From NCBI RefSeq assembly GCF_000576555.1, contig NZ_CP007145.1, positions 4,486,501 through 4,550,500 of the forward strand: DNA of 64,000 nucleotides, given 5' to 3'. The notes under the pieces are model-generated. The model saw only the letters and a list, made by a program, of their open reading frames with translations. It searched no databases and was not told where the DNA came from. Within the stretch, counting starts at the first letter, position 1. Every line of letters starts with the position of its first letter. This stretch comes from Hymenobacter swuensis DY53 (GTDB taxonomy: Bacteria; Bacteroidota; Bacteroidia; Cytophagales; Hymenobacteraceae). Shown here piece after piece: positions 51,802 to 60,218 of this stretch. A program made the translations under genes and the position numbers.

Positions 51802-52596
51802 ATGAAACGACTTCTGCTTCCGGTGCTGCTGCTGCTGAGCGTGGTAGCTGCGCCCGCCGGGCAGGCCCAGACCGCGCCGGCCCGCCTCGTGCCGTTTCGG
51901 CAGGGTACCCGCTGGGGCTACGCCGACCACACCCGCCGGCTGGTGCTGCCTGCCCGCTTCGATGAGGCCGGTCCCTTCGTGGAGGAAATTGCCTGGGTGC
52001 GCCTGGGCCAGCTCTACGGCTACATTGATGGCGGCGGCAACCCCGTGACGCCGCTGCAGTACACCCGCGCCGGCAATTTCCGCCAGGGCCGGGCTACCGT
52101 GGAGCTTAGCGGCGAAACCTTTACCATTGGCGTAAGCGGCCGCCGCCTCACCGAGCCTGCCCTGCCCGAACCCGAGGAAGATCCGCTGGAACAGGGCGAC
52201 GTGGTGCGCAAGGACGGCAAAGTAGGGTTCCGTTTCACGGTAGGCACGGCCTCGGTGCCGGCCATTTACGATGAAATCCGGGACAACTACAACGGACTGC
52301 TCTTTGTGCGCGTGGCCGATAAGTGGGGCATTATCAACGGCCGGGGCAAGCTTGTGCAGCCAGTGCAGTACCAAACCATCCGGCTTACCGGCAACCTCGC
52401 GTTTCCGGTGGTGCAGCTGGCCGGCCTGTTCGGCTACCTCGATGCCGAGGGCAACCGCCTCACCGACCTCCGCTACCGCCAGGCCGAGCCGTTTGCCGAA
52501 GGCGTGGCCCGCGTACAACTCCCCGACGGCCAGTTCGGCTACGTAGATACCAGCGGCCGGGAATTCTGGGAAGAAGCCCCCACCAGCGGGCAGTAA
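51802..52596 (+). CDS. Secreted WG-repeat protein
   Basis: A signal peptide (LLLPVLLLLSVVAAPAGQAQ) precedes ~240 residues with several WG (KWG beta-repeat) units: RWGYADHTRRLVLPARFDEAGPF, LYGYIDGGGNPVTPLQY, KWGIINGRGKLVQPVQYQTI, LFGYLDAEGNRLTDLRYRQA and QFGYVDTSGREFWEE. Repeats of this kind occur in bacterial surface and periplasmic proteins; function is usually unknown. The middle part (residues ~115-160) departs from the repeat pattern. Confidence 0.9.
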   Translation: MKRLLLPVLLLLSVVAAPAGQAQTAPARLVPFRQGTRWGYADHTRRLVLPARFDEAGPFVEEIAWVRLGQLYGYIDGGGNPVTPLQYTRAGNFRQGRATVELSGETFTIGVSGRRLTEPALPEPEEDPLEQGDVVRKDGKVGFRFTVGTASVPAIYDEIRDNYNGLLFVRVADKWGIINGRGKLVQPVQYQTIRLTGNLAFPVVQLAGLFGYLDAEGNRLTDLRYRQAEPFAEGVARVQLPDGQFGYVDTSGREFWEEAPTSGQ

Positions 52597-52747
52597 ACGG
52601 CGTATCTTCTGGCTGATTAAATCGTGGCCTCACCTCTGGGCACTTGACTGCCCGTGGCGTTACCACAGCAGCCGAACTTATTCATTGGCAACTATATGCG
52701 GGCGCGTTGCCGCATCGTTTACCTTCCGGATTCTACGCCTCGCTCCT

Positions 52748-53509
52748 ATGCTATCCTTGCCCATCCTCAACGTCCGCCTGCGGGCCTGCGCCGAAGACTG
52801 GCAGCAGATGACGCCCGCCGCCCAGGGTCGCCACTGCCGCAGTTGTAGCCGCACCGTGCTCGACTTCACCGAGGCCACCCAACCGGAGCTGGAAGCCGCC
52901 TTTCGGCACTCCCCCGACGGCCGGTTGTGCGGGCGGTTCTGGCCCGACCAGCTGGCCCCGCAACCGCCGGCACCCTTGCCGCGCCGCGTGGCGCTGCGTC
53001 CCCGGCAGCGGAAGTTTCTGGTGGCGCTGCTGCTGGTGTGCGGGCTGGGCCTGTCGGCGCGGGAGGCGGTGGGGCAGGCTGCTCTTTGCTTTAAGCCGGG
53101 GCAAAATGAGCTATTTGAGCCACTTTCTGACTTAACGGCCGCTGCCATGGGATTAGAAAAGCCATCAACTGTTGAGCACTCTGCATCATTGCCATTTCTA
53201 GGAATGGTAGTAGAACAAATGCCGGAGTTTAAAGGCGGGCAAAAAGGCGTACTGTCCTTTCTGCAGCAGAACATGCGCTACCCCGAAGGTGCCACCTCTA
53301 CAGGAAGAGTTTTGGTCACTTTTACTGTGGCGGCTGATGGCCGGGTAAAAGATGCCAGCATTGTGAAAGGCCTGGAACCACTGCTGGACCAGGAAGTGCT
53401 GCGAGTTATTAGAAAGATGCCGGCCTGGAACCCAGGAAACCAACAAGGTAAAGCGGTGGACGTGCGTTATACTTTACCTGTAACCTTTGCCTCCCAGGAA
53501 GATGAATAG
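52748..53509 (+). CDS. TonB-type energy transducer with Cys-rich N-terminus
   Basis: Three parts: a cytoplasmic N-terminus with a possible zinc ribbon (RACAEDWQQMTPAAQGRHC then RSC, later RLCG); one transmembrane helix (~98-115, KFLVALLLVCGLGLSA); and a periplasmic TonB C-terminal domain (GRVLVTFTVAADGRVKDASIVKGLEPLLDQEVLRVI, then AWNPGNQQGKAVDVRYTLPVTF). It presumably presents a TonB-like domain to outer-membrane partners. The GC content falls abruptly near 53090: I count 46 G+C in 52921-52980 but 27 in 53101-53160, so the gene looks mosaic. It overlaps the next gene by 8 bp. Confidence 0.82.
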   Translation: MLSLPILNVRLRACAEDWQQMTPAAQGRHCRSCSRTVLDFTEATQPELEAAFRHSPDGRLCGRFWPDQLAPQPPAPLPRRVALRPRQRKFLVALLLVCGLGLSAREAVGQAALCFKPGQNELFEPLSDLTAAAMGLEKPSTVEHSASLPFLGMVVEQMPEFKGGQKGVLSFLQQNMRYPEGATSTGRVLVTFTVAADGRVKDASIVKGLEPLLDQEVLRVIRKMPAWNPGNQQGKAVDVRYTLPVTFASQEDE

Positions 53510-54014
53510 CTTATCTCGTCTGCTGGTTATCCTGCTTGCTGTTCTTTTCTACCAAACCGTGGCCGCGCAGGAACTTGCGGACACCGTTGGATTGCGTAGC
53601 AAGCCGCTAGAATTAAAGATTGAACCGCTGGCCGAAGATGGGTTATCAGGCGTTATCACCCTCGAAACGTACCAAGCCATTGGCAAGGGCGGGCCGGTCA
53701 TGATTTGCGAGGTGATGCCCACTTACCTCAAGCGCAACAAGAAAGACAACCTGCTGCTCTTCATCCAGCAGAATGTTCAATGGCCCAGCATGGGGTTACG
53801 CATGCAGGTTGAGGGTAAAGTACACGTTTCCTTTATAGTTGGCACTGATGGAAAAGTGTACCGAACGAAAGTGCTGAAGGGAATACATCCTGCCTTTGAC
53901 GCAGAGGCATTGCGCGTAGTGCAGTTGCTGAATGGACATTTTTCGCCGGCTATCTGCGGTGGCATAGCCCGGCCACACGAGATGGTATTTCCTGTCTATT
54001 TCGCTTTCAAATGA
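53502..54014 (+). CDS. Periplasmic TonB C-terminal-domain protein
   Basis: A signal peptide or signal anchor (LSRLLVILLAVLFYQTVAAQ) is followed by ~150 residues ending in a TonB-like domain: LLLFIQQNVQWPSMGLRMQVEGKVHVSFIVGTDGKVYRTKVLKGI and DAEALRVVQLLNGHFSPAICGG. The start at 53502 lies inside the end of the previous gene. GC content is low relative to the window. It may be a soluble TonB-like domain without a Pro-rich spanning arm. It overlaps the next gene by 4 bp (ATGA). Confidence 0.8.
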   Translation: MNSLSRLLVILLAVLFYQTVAAQELADTVGLRSKPLELKIEPLAEDGLSGVITLETYQAIGKGGPVMICEVMPTYLKRNKKDNLLLFIQQNVQWPSMGLRMQVEGKVHVSFIVGTDGKVYRTKVLKGIHPAFDAEALRVVQLLNGHFSPAICGGIARPHEMVFPVYFAFK

Positions 54015-54469
54015 AGACTGTATCGTTCACATGGGTCGGTTTGGCCCTGCTTTTCTTTGGTAGCCGCGCCTTTGCCCAGACAATCGAAGCGGTGGACACT
54101 ACCGGACTGCACAGCACCCCCAGCGCGGAGGAATCATTTACACACACAACAGACTGTTGGGGGCCGGGAGAGAGAAGCATGCCAACCTTCATTGGAGGTG
54201 ACACCGCACTTGTCAGCTTTCTGAACAAGCACGTCCGCTGGCCCAATAATCTACCCATAACAGTACGAGGGAAAGTGTACGTACGCTTCCTTGTAGATAC
54301 CAAAGGAAACGTCAGAGATATAGCCGTAGTGCGCAGTCTGCATCCTGTGGCCGACGCGGAGGCAGTGCGGGCAACTCAGTTATTGAGCGGGCATTTCACA
54401 CCTGGCACAGATAGCAACCACCAACCCATCGACTTCCTCTATACACTACCCATCTTTTTCAACCCGTAA
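54011..54469 (+). CDS. Periplasmic TonB C-terminal-domain protein, third copy
   Basis: A signal peptide (MKTVSFTWVGLALLFFGSRAFAQ) precedes a shorter TonB-like domain: ALVSFLNKHVRWPNNLPITVRGKVYVRFLVDTKGNVRDIAVVRSL and DAEAVRATQLLSGHFTPG. It resembles the preceding protein more than the first, suggesting local duplication. The three genes overlap (8 and 4 bp) and must be made together. Partners are unknown: no exbB or TonB-dependent receptor is adjacent. Confidence 0.8.
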   Translation: MKTVSFTWVGLALLFFGSRAFAQTIEAVDTTGLHSTPSAEESFTHTTDCWGPGERSMPTFIGGDTALVSFLNKHVRWPNNLPITVRGKVYVRFLVDTKGNVRDIAVVRSLHPVADAEAVRATQLLSGHFTPGTDSNHQPIDFLYTLPIFFNP

Positions 54470-54567
54470 CCGCAGCAATACTGCTACTGTAAGACGAATA
54501 TTCTTCGCTCTCCTAAAACCTTTCTATTTTCCCCGACCCGATTCCTTCATTCAACCGCGCCCGCCCT

Positions 54568-56124
54568 ATGATTTTCACGCCCAGCCCCATGCTGCTTAAG
54601 CTGCTCTATACCCGCGGCAGCCTCCACAATACGCCCGAGGGCGTGGCTTTCAGCATCAAAAACCGCCTCGATACCGTGCGCATTACCCGCGTGGAGGCCG
54701 TGGTGCTGGATGGCAAGCGCATTGGCGTGGAAGAAATTGCCCTGGACCTGGGCGGGGGCGACGTGCGGCCCGCCACTACCTTCAACGCCGATGCCACGGG
54801 CTTCACGCTGCCGGTGGGGCAGTCGGCCACCTTCCACCTGCATACCGATCCGCTCAAGGAAGGCCTACACACGGTGCAGGTGCAGTTTTCCGCCGACCCA
54901 TTTGGCGACCTGACGGTGGAAGTGGAAGACTCCATTGCCAACCTGCCGACCCAGGGCCACAAGATTCCGCGCTCCGACGCGGACGATTACGCCGACGAGG
55001 CCATCCGGGCGCGGCAGCAGTTTGCCGAGGAGTTTTCGGGTCAGCAGTTTCAGCACCTCAAGCACTACTCCTTCGATGCCCACGACCTGCAGGGCAACTG
55101 CGAGCATTTCACTGGCGTGGCCCAGATTCCGGTGGGGCTGGCCGGGCCGCTGCACGTCAACGGGGAGCACGCCCAGGGCGACTTTCTGATTCCGCTGGCC
55201 ACCACCGAAGGCACGTTGGTAGCCAGCTACAACCGGGGCATTCAGCTCCTGAACCTCTGCGGCGGCGTAAAGTGCACCGTCATCGGCGACGCCATGCAGC
55301 GGGCCCCGGTATTCGTGTTCGACGATGCCCGCGGGGCCCGGGACTTCGGCCGGTGGGTAGAAGAGGAAATCGAGCGGATCCGGCCCGAGGCCGAAAGCAC
55401 CTCCCGCGTGGCCAAGCTGCAATACATTGACACGTATCTGGCGGGCAAATTCGCCTACCTGCGCTTCAACTTCAGCACCGGCGACGCGGCCGGTCAGAAC
55501 ATGGTGGGCCGCGCTACCTTCGCGGCCTGCTCCTGGATTCTGGAAAACTACAAGGGCGCGCCCATCCGCCACTTCTACCTGGAAAGCAACTTCGCCACCG
55601 ACAAAAAAGCCTCCCAGATCAACGTAATGCGCACCCGGGGCAAGCGTGTAGTAGCGGAAGCCGTTATAAAGCGCGACATTTTGCAGCAGCGGATGCGCGT
55701 GACGCCCGAGCAGCTGGCCTACCACGGGCAGGTAAGCAACGTGGGCGCGTTCATCTCGGGGGCCAACAACAACGGCGCGCACTCGGCCAACGGCATCACG
55801 GCCATGTTCATTGCCACCGGCCAGGATGTGGCCAACGTCTCCGAGTCGTCGGCCGGAGTACTCTACTCCGAAATCACCCCCGAGGGCGACCTGTACATCA
55901 GCATGACCATTCCCTCGCTGATTGTAGCCACCCACGGCGGCGGCACCGGCCTGGCCACCCAGAACGAATTTCTGCGTATGCTGGGCTGCGTAGGCCGGGG
56001 CACCGTCAACAAATTCGCCGAAATAGTGGCCGGCGTGGTGCTGGCGGGGGAGTTGAGCCTGGGCGCCGCCATCAGCAGCTCTGACTGGGTCAGCAGCCAC
56101 GAGCAATACGGCCGAAACCGGTGA
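54568..56124 (+). CDS. Hydroxymethylglutaryl-CoA reductase with extra N-terminal region
   Basis: The C-terminal ~390 residues are a class I-like HMG-CoA reductase: NCEHFTGVAQIPVGLAGPL, TTEGTLVASYNRG, GDAAGQNM (for DAMGMNM), DKKASQIN, FIATGQDVANVSESS, THGGGTGLATQ. The four catalytic residues can be placed as E214, K346, D420 and H511 (SSHEQYG), so activity is expected: HMG-CoA + 2 NAD(P)H to mevalonate. The first ~130 residues are beta-rich and look like an extra domain (RITRVEAVVLDGKRIG, TFHLHTDP). No other mevalonate gene is in the window. The stop codon lies within an inverted repeat. Confidence 0.92.
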   Translation: MIFTPSPMLLKLLYTRGSLHNTPEGVAFSIKNRLDTVRITRVEAVVLDGKRIGVEEIALDLGGGDVRPATTFNADATGFTLPVGQSATFHLHTDPLKEGLHTVQVQFSADPFGDLTVEVEDSIANLPTQGHKIPRSDADDYADEAIRARQQFAEEFSGQQFQHLKHYSFDAHDLQGNCEHFTGVAQIPVGLAGPLHVNGEHAQGDFLIPLATTEGTLVASYNRGIQLLNLCGGVKCTVIGDAMQRAPVFVFDDARGARDFGRWVEEEIERIRPEAESTSRVAKLQYIDTYLAGKFAYLRFNFSTGDAAGQNMVGRATFAACSWILENYKGAPIRHFYLESNFATDKKASQINVMRTRGKRVVAEAVIKRDILQQRMRVTPEQLAYHGQVSNVGAFISGANNNGAHSANGITAMFIATGQDVANVSESSAGVLYSEITPEGDLYISMTIPSLIVATHGGGTGLATQNEFLRMLGCVGRGTVNKFAEIVAGVVLAGELSLGAAISSSDWVSSHEQYGRNR

Positions 56125-56228
56125 TTTAGTGATTTAGTGATTTAGTGATTTAGTGAAAATGGTGAGTGGCCGTTCCATAGGCGCAGAATGCGCTAACAGA
56201 ACGGCCACTCACCATTTCACTAAATCAC
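56121..56228. repeat. Word-type inverted repeat W8 with four tandem octamers
   Basis: gtgattta is repeated four times in tandem (56121-56152), continuing as gtgaaaatggtgagtggccgttc to 56175. The right arm (56199-56228) is the reverse complement of 56145-56175 with a single-base gap (a run of four A against three). The loop holds gcgcagaatgcgc, a second small hairpin. The element starts inside the HMG-CoA reductase stop codon and ends two bases before the stop of the convergent gene at 56231. Confidence 0.93.
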
Positions 56229-56230
56229 CT

Positions 56231-56761
56231 TTACAGCGGGTCGGCGGTGACTTTGAAGCGGGAATCCGTGCGGATGGTAATGTCACGGCTGATAGGCTTG
56301 CGGATGCGGGCTTCCGTGGACAGCGTGTAGCTGCTGGCTTTCACGTAGGTATCCAGCTTCTCCTTGGTAGGCGTGAGCTGCAGCGTGCTGACGCCGGTAG
56401 GCACGTTATCCAGCGAGGCCAGCAGAATCCGGTCGTTGCTGTTGGTACTGATGTAAATGCTGATGCTCTGCAGGAAGTCGAAGTTTTCGGCGTTGGGGTC
56501 GGTGATGGTGAGCGTGAGGCGGTCGAGCTTCACGTCCTTCACCAGGTTGGCGCTGGTGTTTTCGTTTTTGAACTTCTCATCTGAGCGGGTAGGCACCGAG
56601 ATGGGCGTGAGCGGCACCACCTGTCCGATGGGAAAGTTGCTGGCAATCTTTACCGACTGCGAATCCTCGATGTAGAAGGTTAGCAGATCGGCAATCTTGT
56701 CGCAGCTGCTTAGAAAGGCCACTACCAGAAGCACCGGGGCCAGAAACAAGATTTTTTTCAT
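56231..56761 (-). CDS. Putative lipoprotein of unknown function
   Basis: A 176-residue protein with a lipoprotein signal peptide (LFLAPVLLVVAFLSSC). The mature part is beta-rich: VKIASNFPIGQVVPLTPI, KLDRLTLTITDPNAENFDFLQSISIYIST, RILLASLDNVPTGVSTLQLTPT. No family is recognised. Location is probably the inner leaflet of the outer membrane. The convergent neighbour is the HMG-CoA reductase; the hmgA gene lies upstream on the same strand, past a terminator. Confidence 0.75.
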   Translation of the reverse strand: MKKILFLAPVLLVVAFLSSCDKIADLLTFYIEDSQSVKIASNFPIGQVVPLTPISVPTRSDEKFKNENTSANLVKDVKLDRLTLTITDPNAENFDFLQSISIYISTNSNDRILLASLDNVPTGVSTLQLTPTKEKLDTYVKASSYTLSTEARIRKPISRDITIRTDSRFKVTADPL

Positions 56762-56863
56762 GGGTTTTGCAATTTTACCGAAGGTACGAAGTCTCTACTT
56801 TCCCGGTTTGTCCGACACCTTGGAGCTACGTATCTACCACGTAAACTGAGCAGCTTAGTCGAT

Positions 56864-56911
56864 AAAACCAGAACCGGGACGCTAGTTGCCTAACGTCCCG
56901 GTTCTGGTTTT
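56864..56911 (-). terminator. hmgA terminator
   Basis: aaaaccagaaccgggac (56864-56880) pairs with gtcccggttctggtttt (56895-56911) around a short loop. On the minus strand it follows the hmgA stop and ends in TTTT. Confidence 0.9.
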
Positions 56912-56925
56912 CGCGTGGTACGCGC

Positions 56926-58134
56926 CTAATCCATCATATCCGCCGCGCGGGGCGGGTCGGGCACGAAGCCGGGCTGCCAGCTCATGGGGTAGCGCGGGTC
57001 CACGTAGGGCAAAGCGGCTTCGGTGAGGTAGAGCGGCCGGAACGTGTCGAGCATTACGGCCAGCTCGTGGGTTTCCTTTTTGCCGATGCTGGCCTCCACG
57101 GTGCCGGGGTGCGGGCCGTGCGGGATACCGCTGGGATGCCAGGTAAACGAGGCCAGATCCACGCCCTTGCGCGACATGAAGTTACCCGCCACGTAGTACA
57201 GCACCTCGTCGGAATCGACGTTGGAATGGTTATAGGGAGCCGGAATAGCCAGCGGGTGGTAGTCGAACAAACGCGGCACGAAGGAGCAGATGACGAAGTT
57301 GTTCCCCTCGAACTGCTGGTGCACAGGTGGCGGCTGGTGGATGCGGCCGGTTATGGGCTCGAAATCGTGGATGCTGGTGGCGTAGGGGTAGAAGTAACCG
57401 TCCCAGCCCACCACGTCGAAAGGCGAGTGGCCGTACACCAGCGTGTGCAGCAGCCCGTCCTTCTTCACCCTCACCTCGTACTCGCCCGACTCGCGCACGT
57501 CATTCTCCACCAGCTCCGAGGGGCCGCGGAAGTCCCGCTCGCAGTAGGGCGCGTGCTCCAGCAGCTGCCCGAAGTGGTTGCGGTAGCGGCGGCAGGTTTC
57601 CACGGGGCTGAACGACTCGATGATGAGCAGGCGCACGGGGCCTTCCTCGAAGTGCATTTGGTGAATGATGGTGCGCGGAATCACCACGTAGTCGCCGGGC
57701 TCGAAGGCCAGCTTGCCCAGCTGGCTCCACAACTCGCCCCGGCCCTCGTGCACGAAAATCACCTCATCGGCCAGCGCGTTCTTGTAGTAGTAGTCCATGC
57801 GCGGCTCCGTGGGGTTACAGATGCTCATGGTCACGTCGGCGTTGCCGAGCAGGGTCTGGCGGGCCTGCAGGTAGTCGCCGCCGGTGCTGGTCTGGGCCAG
57901 GGTGCGCAGGTGGGCGGGCTCCAGTGGCCGGTCTTTCAGCAGCTTGGGGGCGAAGGGCTGGGGCTCCCCCACCTTCTTGATTTCGGTGGGTGCGTGCTTA
58001 TGATAGAGCAGCGACGAGACGCCGTGAAAGCCCAGGGTGCCCACTAGCTGCTCGTGGTAGAGGGAGCCGTCGGGCTGGCGGAACTGGGTATGGCGCTTGC
58101 GCGGAATCTGGCCTAGGCGTTGATAGAAGGGCAT
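56926..58134 (-). CDS. hmgA: Homogentisate 1,2-dioxygenase
   Basis: An Fe(II) enzyme that opens the ring of homogentisate in tyrosine and phenylalanine breakdown. Characteristic stretches are YHKHAPTEI, NPTEPRMDYYYKNALADEVIFVHEG, GDYVVIPRTIIHQMHF, YGHSPFDVVGWDGYFYPYATSIHDFEP, and the metal region YNHSNVDSDEVLYY and ASFTWHPSGIPHGPHPGT. It is 402 residues, slightly shorter than the human enzyme and typical for Bacteroidota. The usual partner genes (hppD, fahA) are not adjacent. Confidence 0.95.
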   Translation of the reverse strand: MPFYQRLGQIPRKRHTQFRQPDGSLYHEQLVGTLGFHGVSSLLYHKHAPTEIKKVGEPQPFAPKLLKDRPLEPAHLRTLAQTSTGGDYLQARQTLLGNADVTMSICNPTEPRMDYYYKNALADEVIFVHEGRGELWSQLGKLAFEPGDYVVIPRTIIHQMHFEEGPVRLLIIESFSPVETCRRYRNHFGQLLEHAPYCERDFRGPSELVENDVRESGEYEVRVKKDGLLHTLVYGHSPFDVVGWDGYFYPYATSIHDFEPITGRIHQPPPVHQQFEGNNFVICSFVPRLFDYHPLAIPAPYNHSNVDSDEVLYYVAGNFMSRKGVDLASFTWHPSGIPHGPHPGTVEASIGKKETHELAVMLDTFRPLYLTEAALPYVDPRYPMSWQPGFVPDPPRAADMMD

Positions 58135-58247
58135 ACGGGTGGGAAATTTCGGGTGGGAAACAAGCGGAGGATGCCGGCTGGAAGATACAAGGTTTGCCGC
58201 TGACCTAGCGGCGCGAGCCGACGTGGGCTACCCGGCGCCGGCTACCG

Positions 58248-58255
58248 TACCTTTG
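58248..58255 (+). promoter_or_regulatory. Promoter -7 element for transglutaminase-like gene
   Basis: TACCTTTG matches the consensus, 75 bp before the start codon at 58331. Confidence 0.5.
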
Positions 58256-58330
58256 CCGAGCATCGGGCCCGGCAACTTTTCCGGCTTGTTTAGACTTTTC
58301 CCGTTGCCCGGCCCATGCCTCTCCCCTGCT

Positions 58331-59317
58331 ATGCTTTCGTTTCTGCTGCCTCTGCTCTCGTTTTTTGCTCCTGATGCTCCGGCCGCACCCGCGCCCCGCA
58401 GCCGCACATTCATCTTCGTGTACGCGGCTACCGTGCCGCCCCTGCCCGCTGGCACCGACTCGGTGGAGCTGTGGCTGCCGGTGCCCCACCCCGATGCTTC
58501 CCAGCAGGTCAGCGGCCTGACGGTGAAAACCACCGTGCCCTACACCGTGCGCACCGGCCAGTATGGTAACCAGCTGCTACACCTGAAAGTAGCCGCCGCA
58601 CAGGCCGCCAACTTGCGGGTAGAAATGCAGCTGGAAGCCACCCGCCAGGAGCACCTCAACCCCTACCTGACCAGCCCCGCGCCCAAAAAAGCCCGCCGCG
58701 CCGAGGCCGCCGACCCCGACATGGCCCGCTGGCTTCAGCCCGACCGCCTCGTGCCGCTCGACGATAAAATCAAACAGTGGGCTCAGGAAGTCGTAACGAA
58801 AGCTCAGGCCAAAACCGACCTCGAAAAAGCCCGCGCCATCTATGAGCACGTGGTCAGCACCGTGACCTACGACAAAACCGGCCAGGGCTGGGGCCGGGGC
58901 GACATCTACTACGCCTGCGACGCCCGCCGCGGCAACTGCACCGATTTTCACGCCGTGTTTATCGGCTACTGCCGGGCCGTGGGCATTCCGGCGCGCTTCA
59001 GCATCGGGTTTCCGCTGCCGCCCGAGCGGGGGCAGGGCGAAATCAAGGGCTACCACTGCTGGGCCGAGTTCTACACGCCCGCCACGGGCTGGGTACCCGT
59101 GGATGCGTCCGAGGCCGCCAAAAACCCCGCCCGCCGCAACTACTTCTTCGGGGCCCACGACGAAAACCGCCTGGAGTTCACCCGGGGCCGCGACCTGGTG
59201 TTGTCGCCGCGTCAGGAAAGTGCCCCACTCAACTACTTCATCTACCCCTACGCCGAAGCCGATGGCAAGCCGCTGACAGGCATTCAGCAGACGTTTCGGT
59301 TTCAGGATGTGAAATAG
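58331..59317 (+). CDS. Secreted transglutaminase-like cysteine protease-fold protein
   Basis: A signal peptide (MLSFLLPLLSFFAPDAPAA) precedes a beta domain (~28-120, FVYAATVPPLPAGTDSVELWLPVPH) and a transglutaminase core (~150-290). The catalytic triad can be seen as Cys in RRGNCTDFHAVFIGYCRAVG, His in YHCWAEFY and Asp in WVPVDASEA. LEKARAIYEHVVSTVTYDK is the usual lead-in helix. It is 328 residues. Such proteins are often peptidases or cross-linkers of the envelope; the substrate is unknown. Confidence 0.88.
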   Translation: MLSFLLPLLSFFAPDAPAAPAPRSRTFIFVYAATVPPLPAGTDSVELWLPVPHPDASQQVSGLTVKTTVPYTVRTGQYGNQLLHLKVAAAQAANLRVEMQLEATRQEHLNPYLTSPAPKKARRAEAADPDMARWLQPDRLVPLDDKIKQWAQEVVTKAQAKTDLEKARAIYEHVVSTVTYDKTGQGWGRGDIYYACDARRGNCTDFHAVFIGYCRAVGIPARFSIGFPLPPERGQGEIKGYHCWAEFYTPATGWVPVDASEAAKNPARRNYFFGAHDENRLEFTRGRDLVLSPRQESAPLNYFIYPYAEADGKPLTGIQQTFRFQDVK

Positions 59318-59464
59318 AAATTTACCTGATATTCTAAGCAGCGCGAATGATTTCATCACGTAGCAGCTACTGTGCGATGCAGGCGGTAAAAGGCCACCCT
59401 CACACCATTTTGCGCGTCGGCAGCTTCGCGCTGGCAGCTGCAATCCTGGGCCATTGAGGTTTAT

Positions 59465-60157
59465 TCAACGGATTTTGGATGCGGGCTTTTTCACAGGAGC
59501 TTCGCTACGTTGCCCACTAGGAAAGGGATTATAGGCCGCAAAGTGTGCCGCATCGAAGCCAGCTACTAAGATGATTGGGCGGCCGTATGTACTGCGGAGC
59601 GGAGCGTGAATAACAGCCGAAATATCAGGGCAAATGCCTTTTTCGGGAATATGAGCTGCATTATCAGCCCCGGTCCAGGGTGAACCATCGTAACGCCAGA
59701 AGCTACCTTCACCCACCATCACCTGTAGGTACGAACTTCCCTTTACTACAGGACGGAAACCATTATCAGGAGCGTAGGGAGCGAGAAAAAACAGCCCAAT
59801 GGCATTTAACGGCAGACGTACCTCATTTCCATCAAATACCCCCATTCCCTCGTCGCCAACGGTGCCTCCCACCGTCAAGATTTCTACATATTTTCTTTGG
59901 CTGAATACGGGCTGCCCTTTAAATAGAGTATATACTTCTATCTTATTGGCGGTCATAATCATTTCATGTCGAGCATCCCAGAGCCCACGCCGTGCCACCA
60001 CCCGCCCTTCCAGCACAATGGGTGCTCGGTCAGCGGTTTGTAAAAGATGAGTCCGTCCTTGCTCAATCGGTATTACCCGCTCACTGCGTATCTGCGCGAA
60101 ACCATCCGTTGCTGCCAACAGCAAAGTAGCTAACATAAGTCGCACCATTTTCCACAT
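59465..60157 (-). CDS. Secreted protein resembling a lone N-terminal module of larger proteases
   Basis: A signal peptide (MLATLLLAATDGFAQ) precedes ~208 residues. IVLEGRVVARRGLWDARHEMIMTANKIEVYTLFKG and EILTVGGTVGDEGMGV... LNAIGLFFLAP recall a module I associate with the N-terminus of larger T9SS-secreted proteases in this group, but here nothing follows it except a short Lys/Pro-rich end (APVKKPASKIR). It could be a truncated remnant or a free-standing domain. GC content is lower than in its neighbours. The family link is by memory only. Confidence 0.6.
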   Translation of the reverse strand: MWKMVRLMLATLLLAATDGFAQIRSERVIPIEQGRTHLLQTADRAPIVLEGRVVARRGLWDARHEMIMTANKIEVYTLFKGQPVFSQRKYVEILTVGGTVGDEGMGVFDGNEVRLPLNAIGLFFLAPYAPDNGFRPVVKGSSYLQVMVGEGSFWRYDGSPWTGADNAAHIPEKGICPDISAVIHAPLRSTYGRPIILVAGFDAAHFAAYNPFPSGQRSEAPVKKPASKIR

Positions 60158-60218
60158 AAACTCGATCAGAACAATACATCAGGCCCCTCGCTACAACGCT
60201 TGTTAGTCTTTACTTGAC

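Noticed and set aside
51574..52518. Upstream extension of the phytanoyl-CoA dioxygenase frame to 586 residues
   Set aside because: The extension is antisense to the WG-repeat gene and lies upstream of a TATCTTTG promoter element.
54865..56106. Minus-strand open frame (413 codons) opposite the HMG-CoA reductase
   Set aside because: It is fully antisense to a gene with all catalytic motifs; the frame exists because of third-position GC bias.
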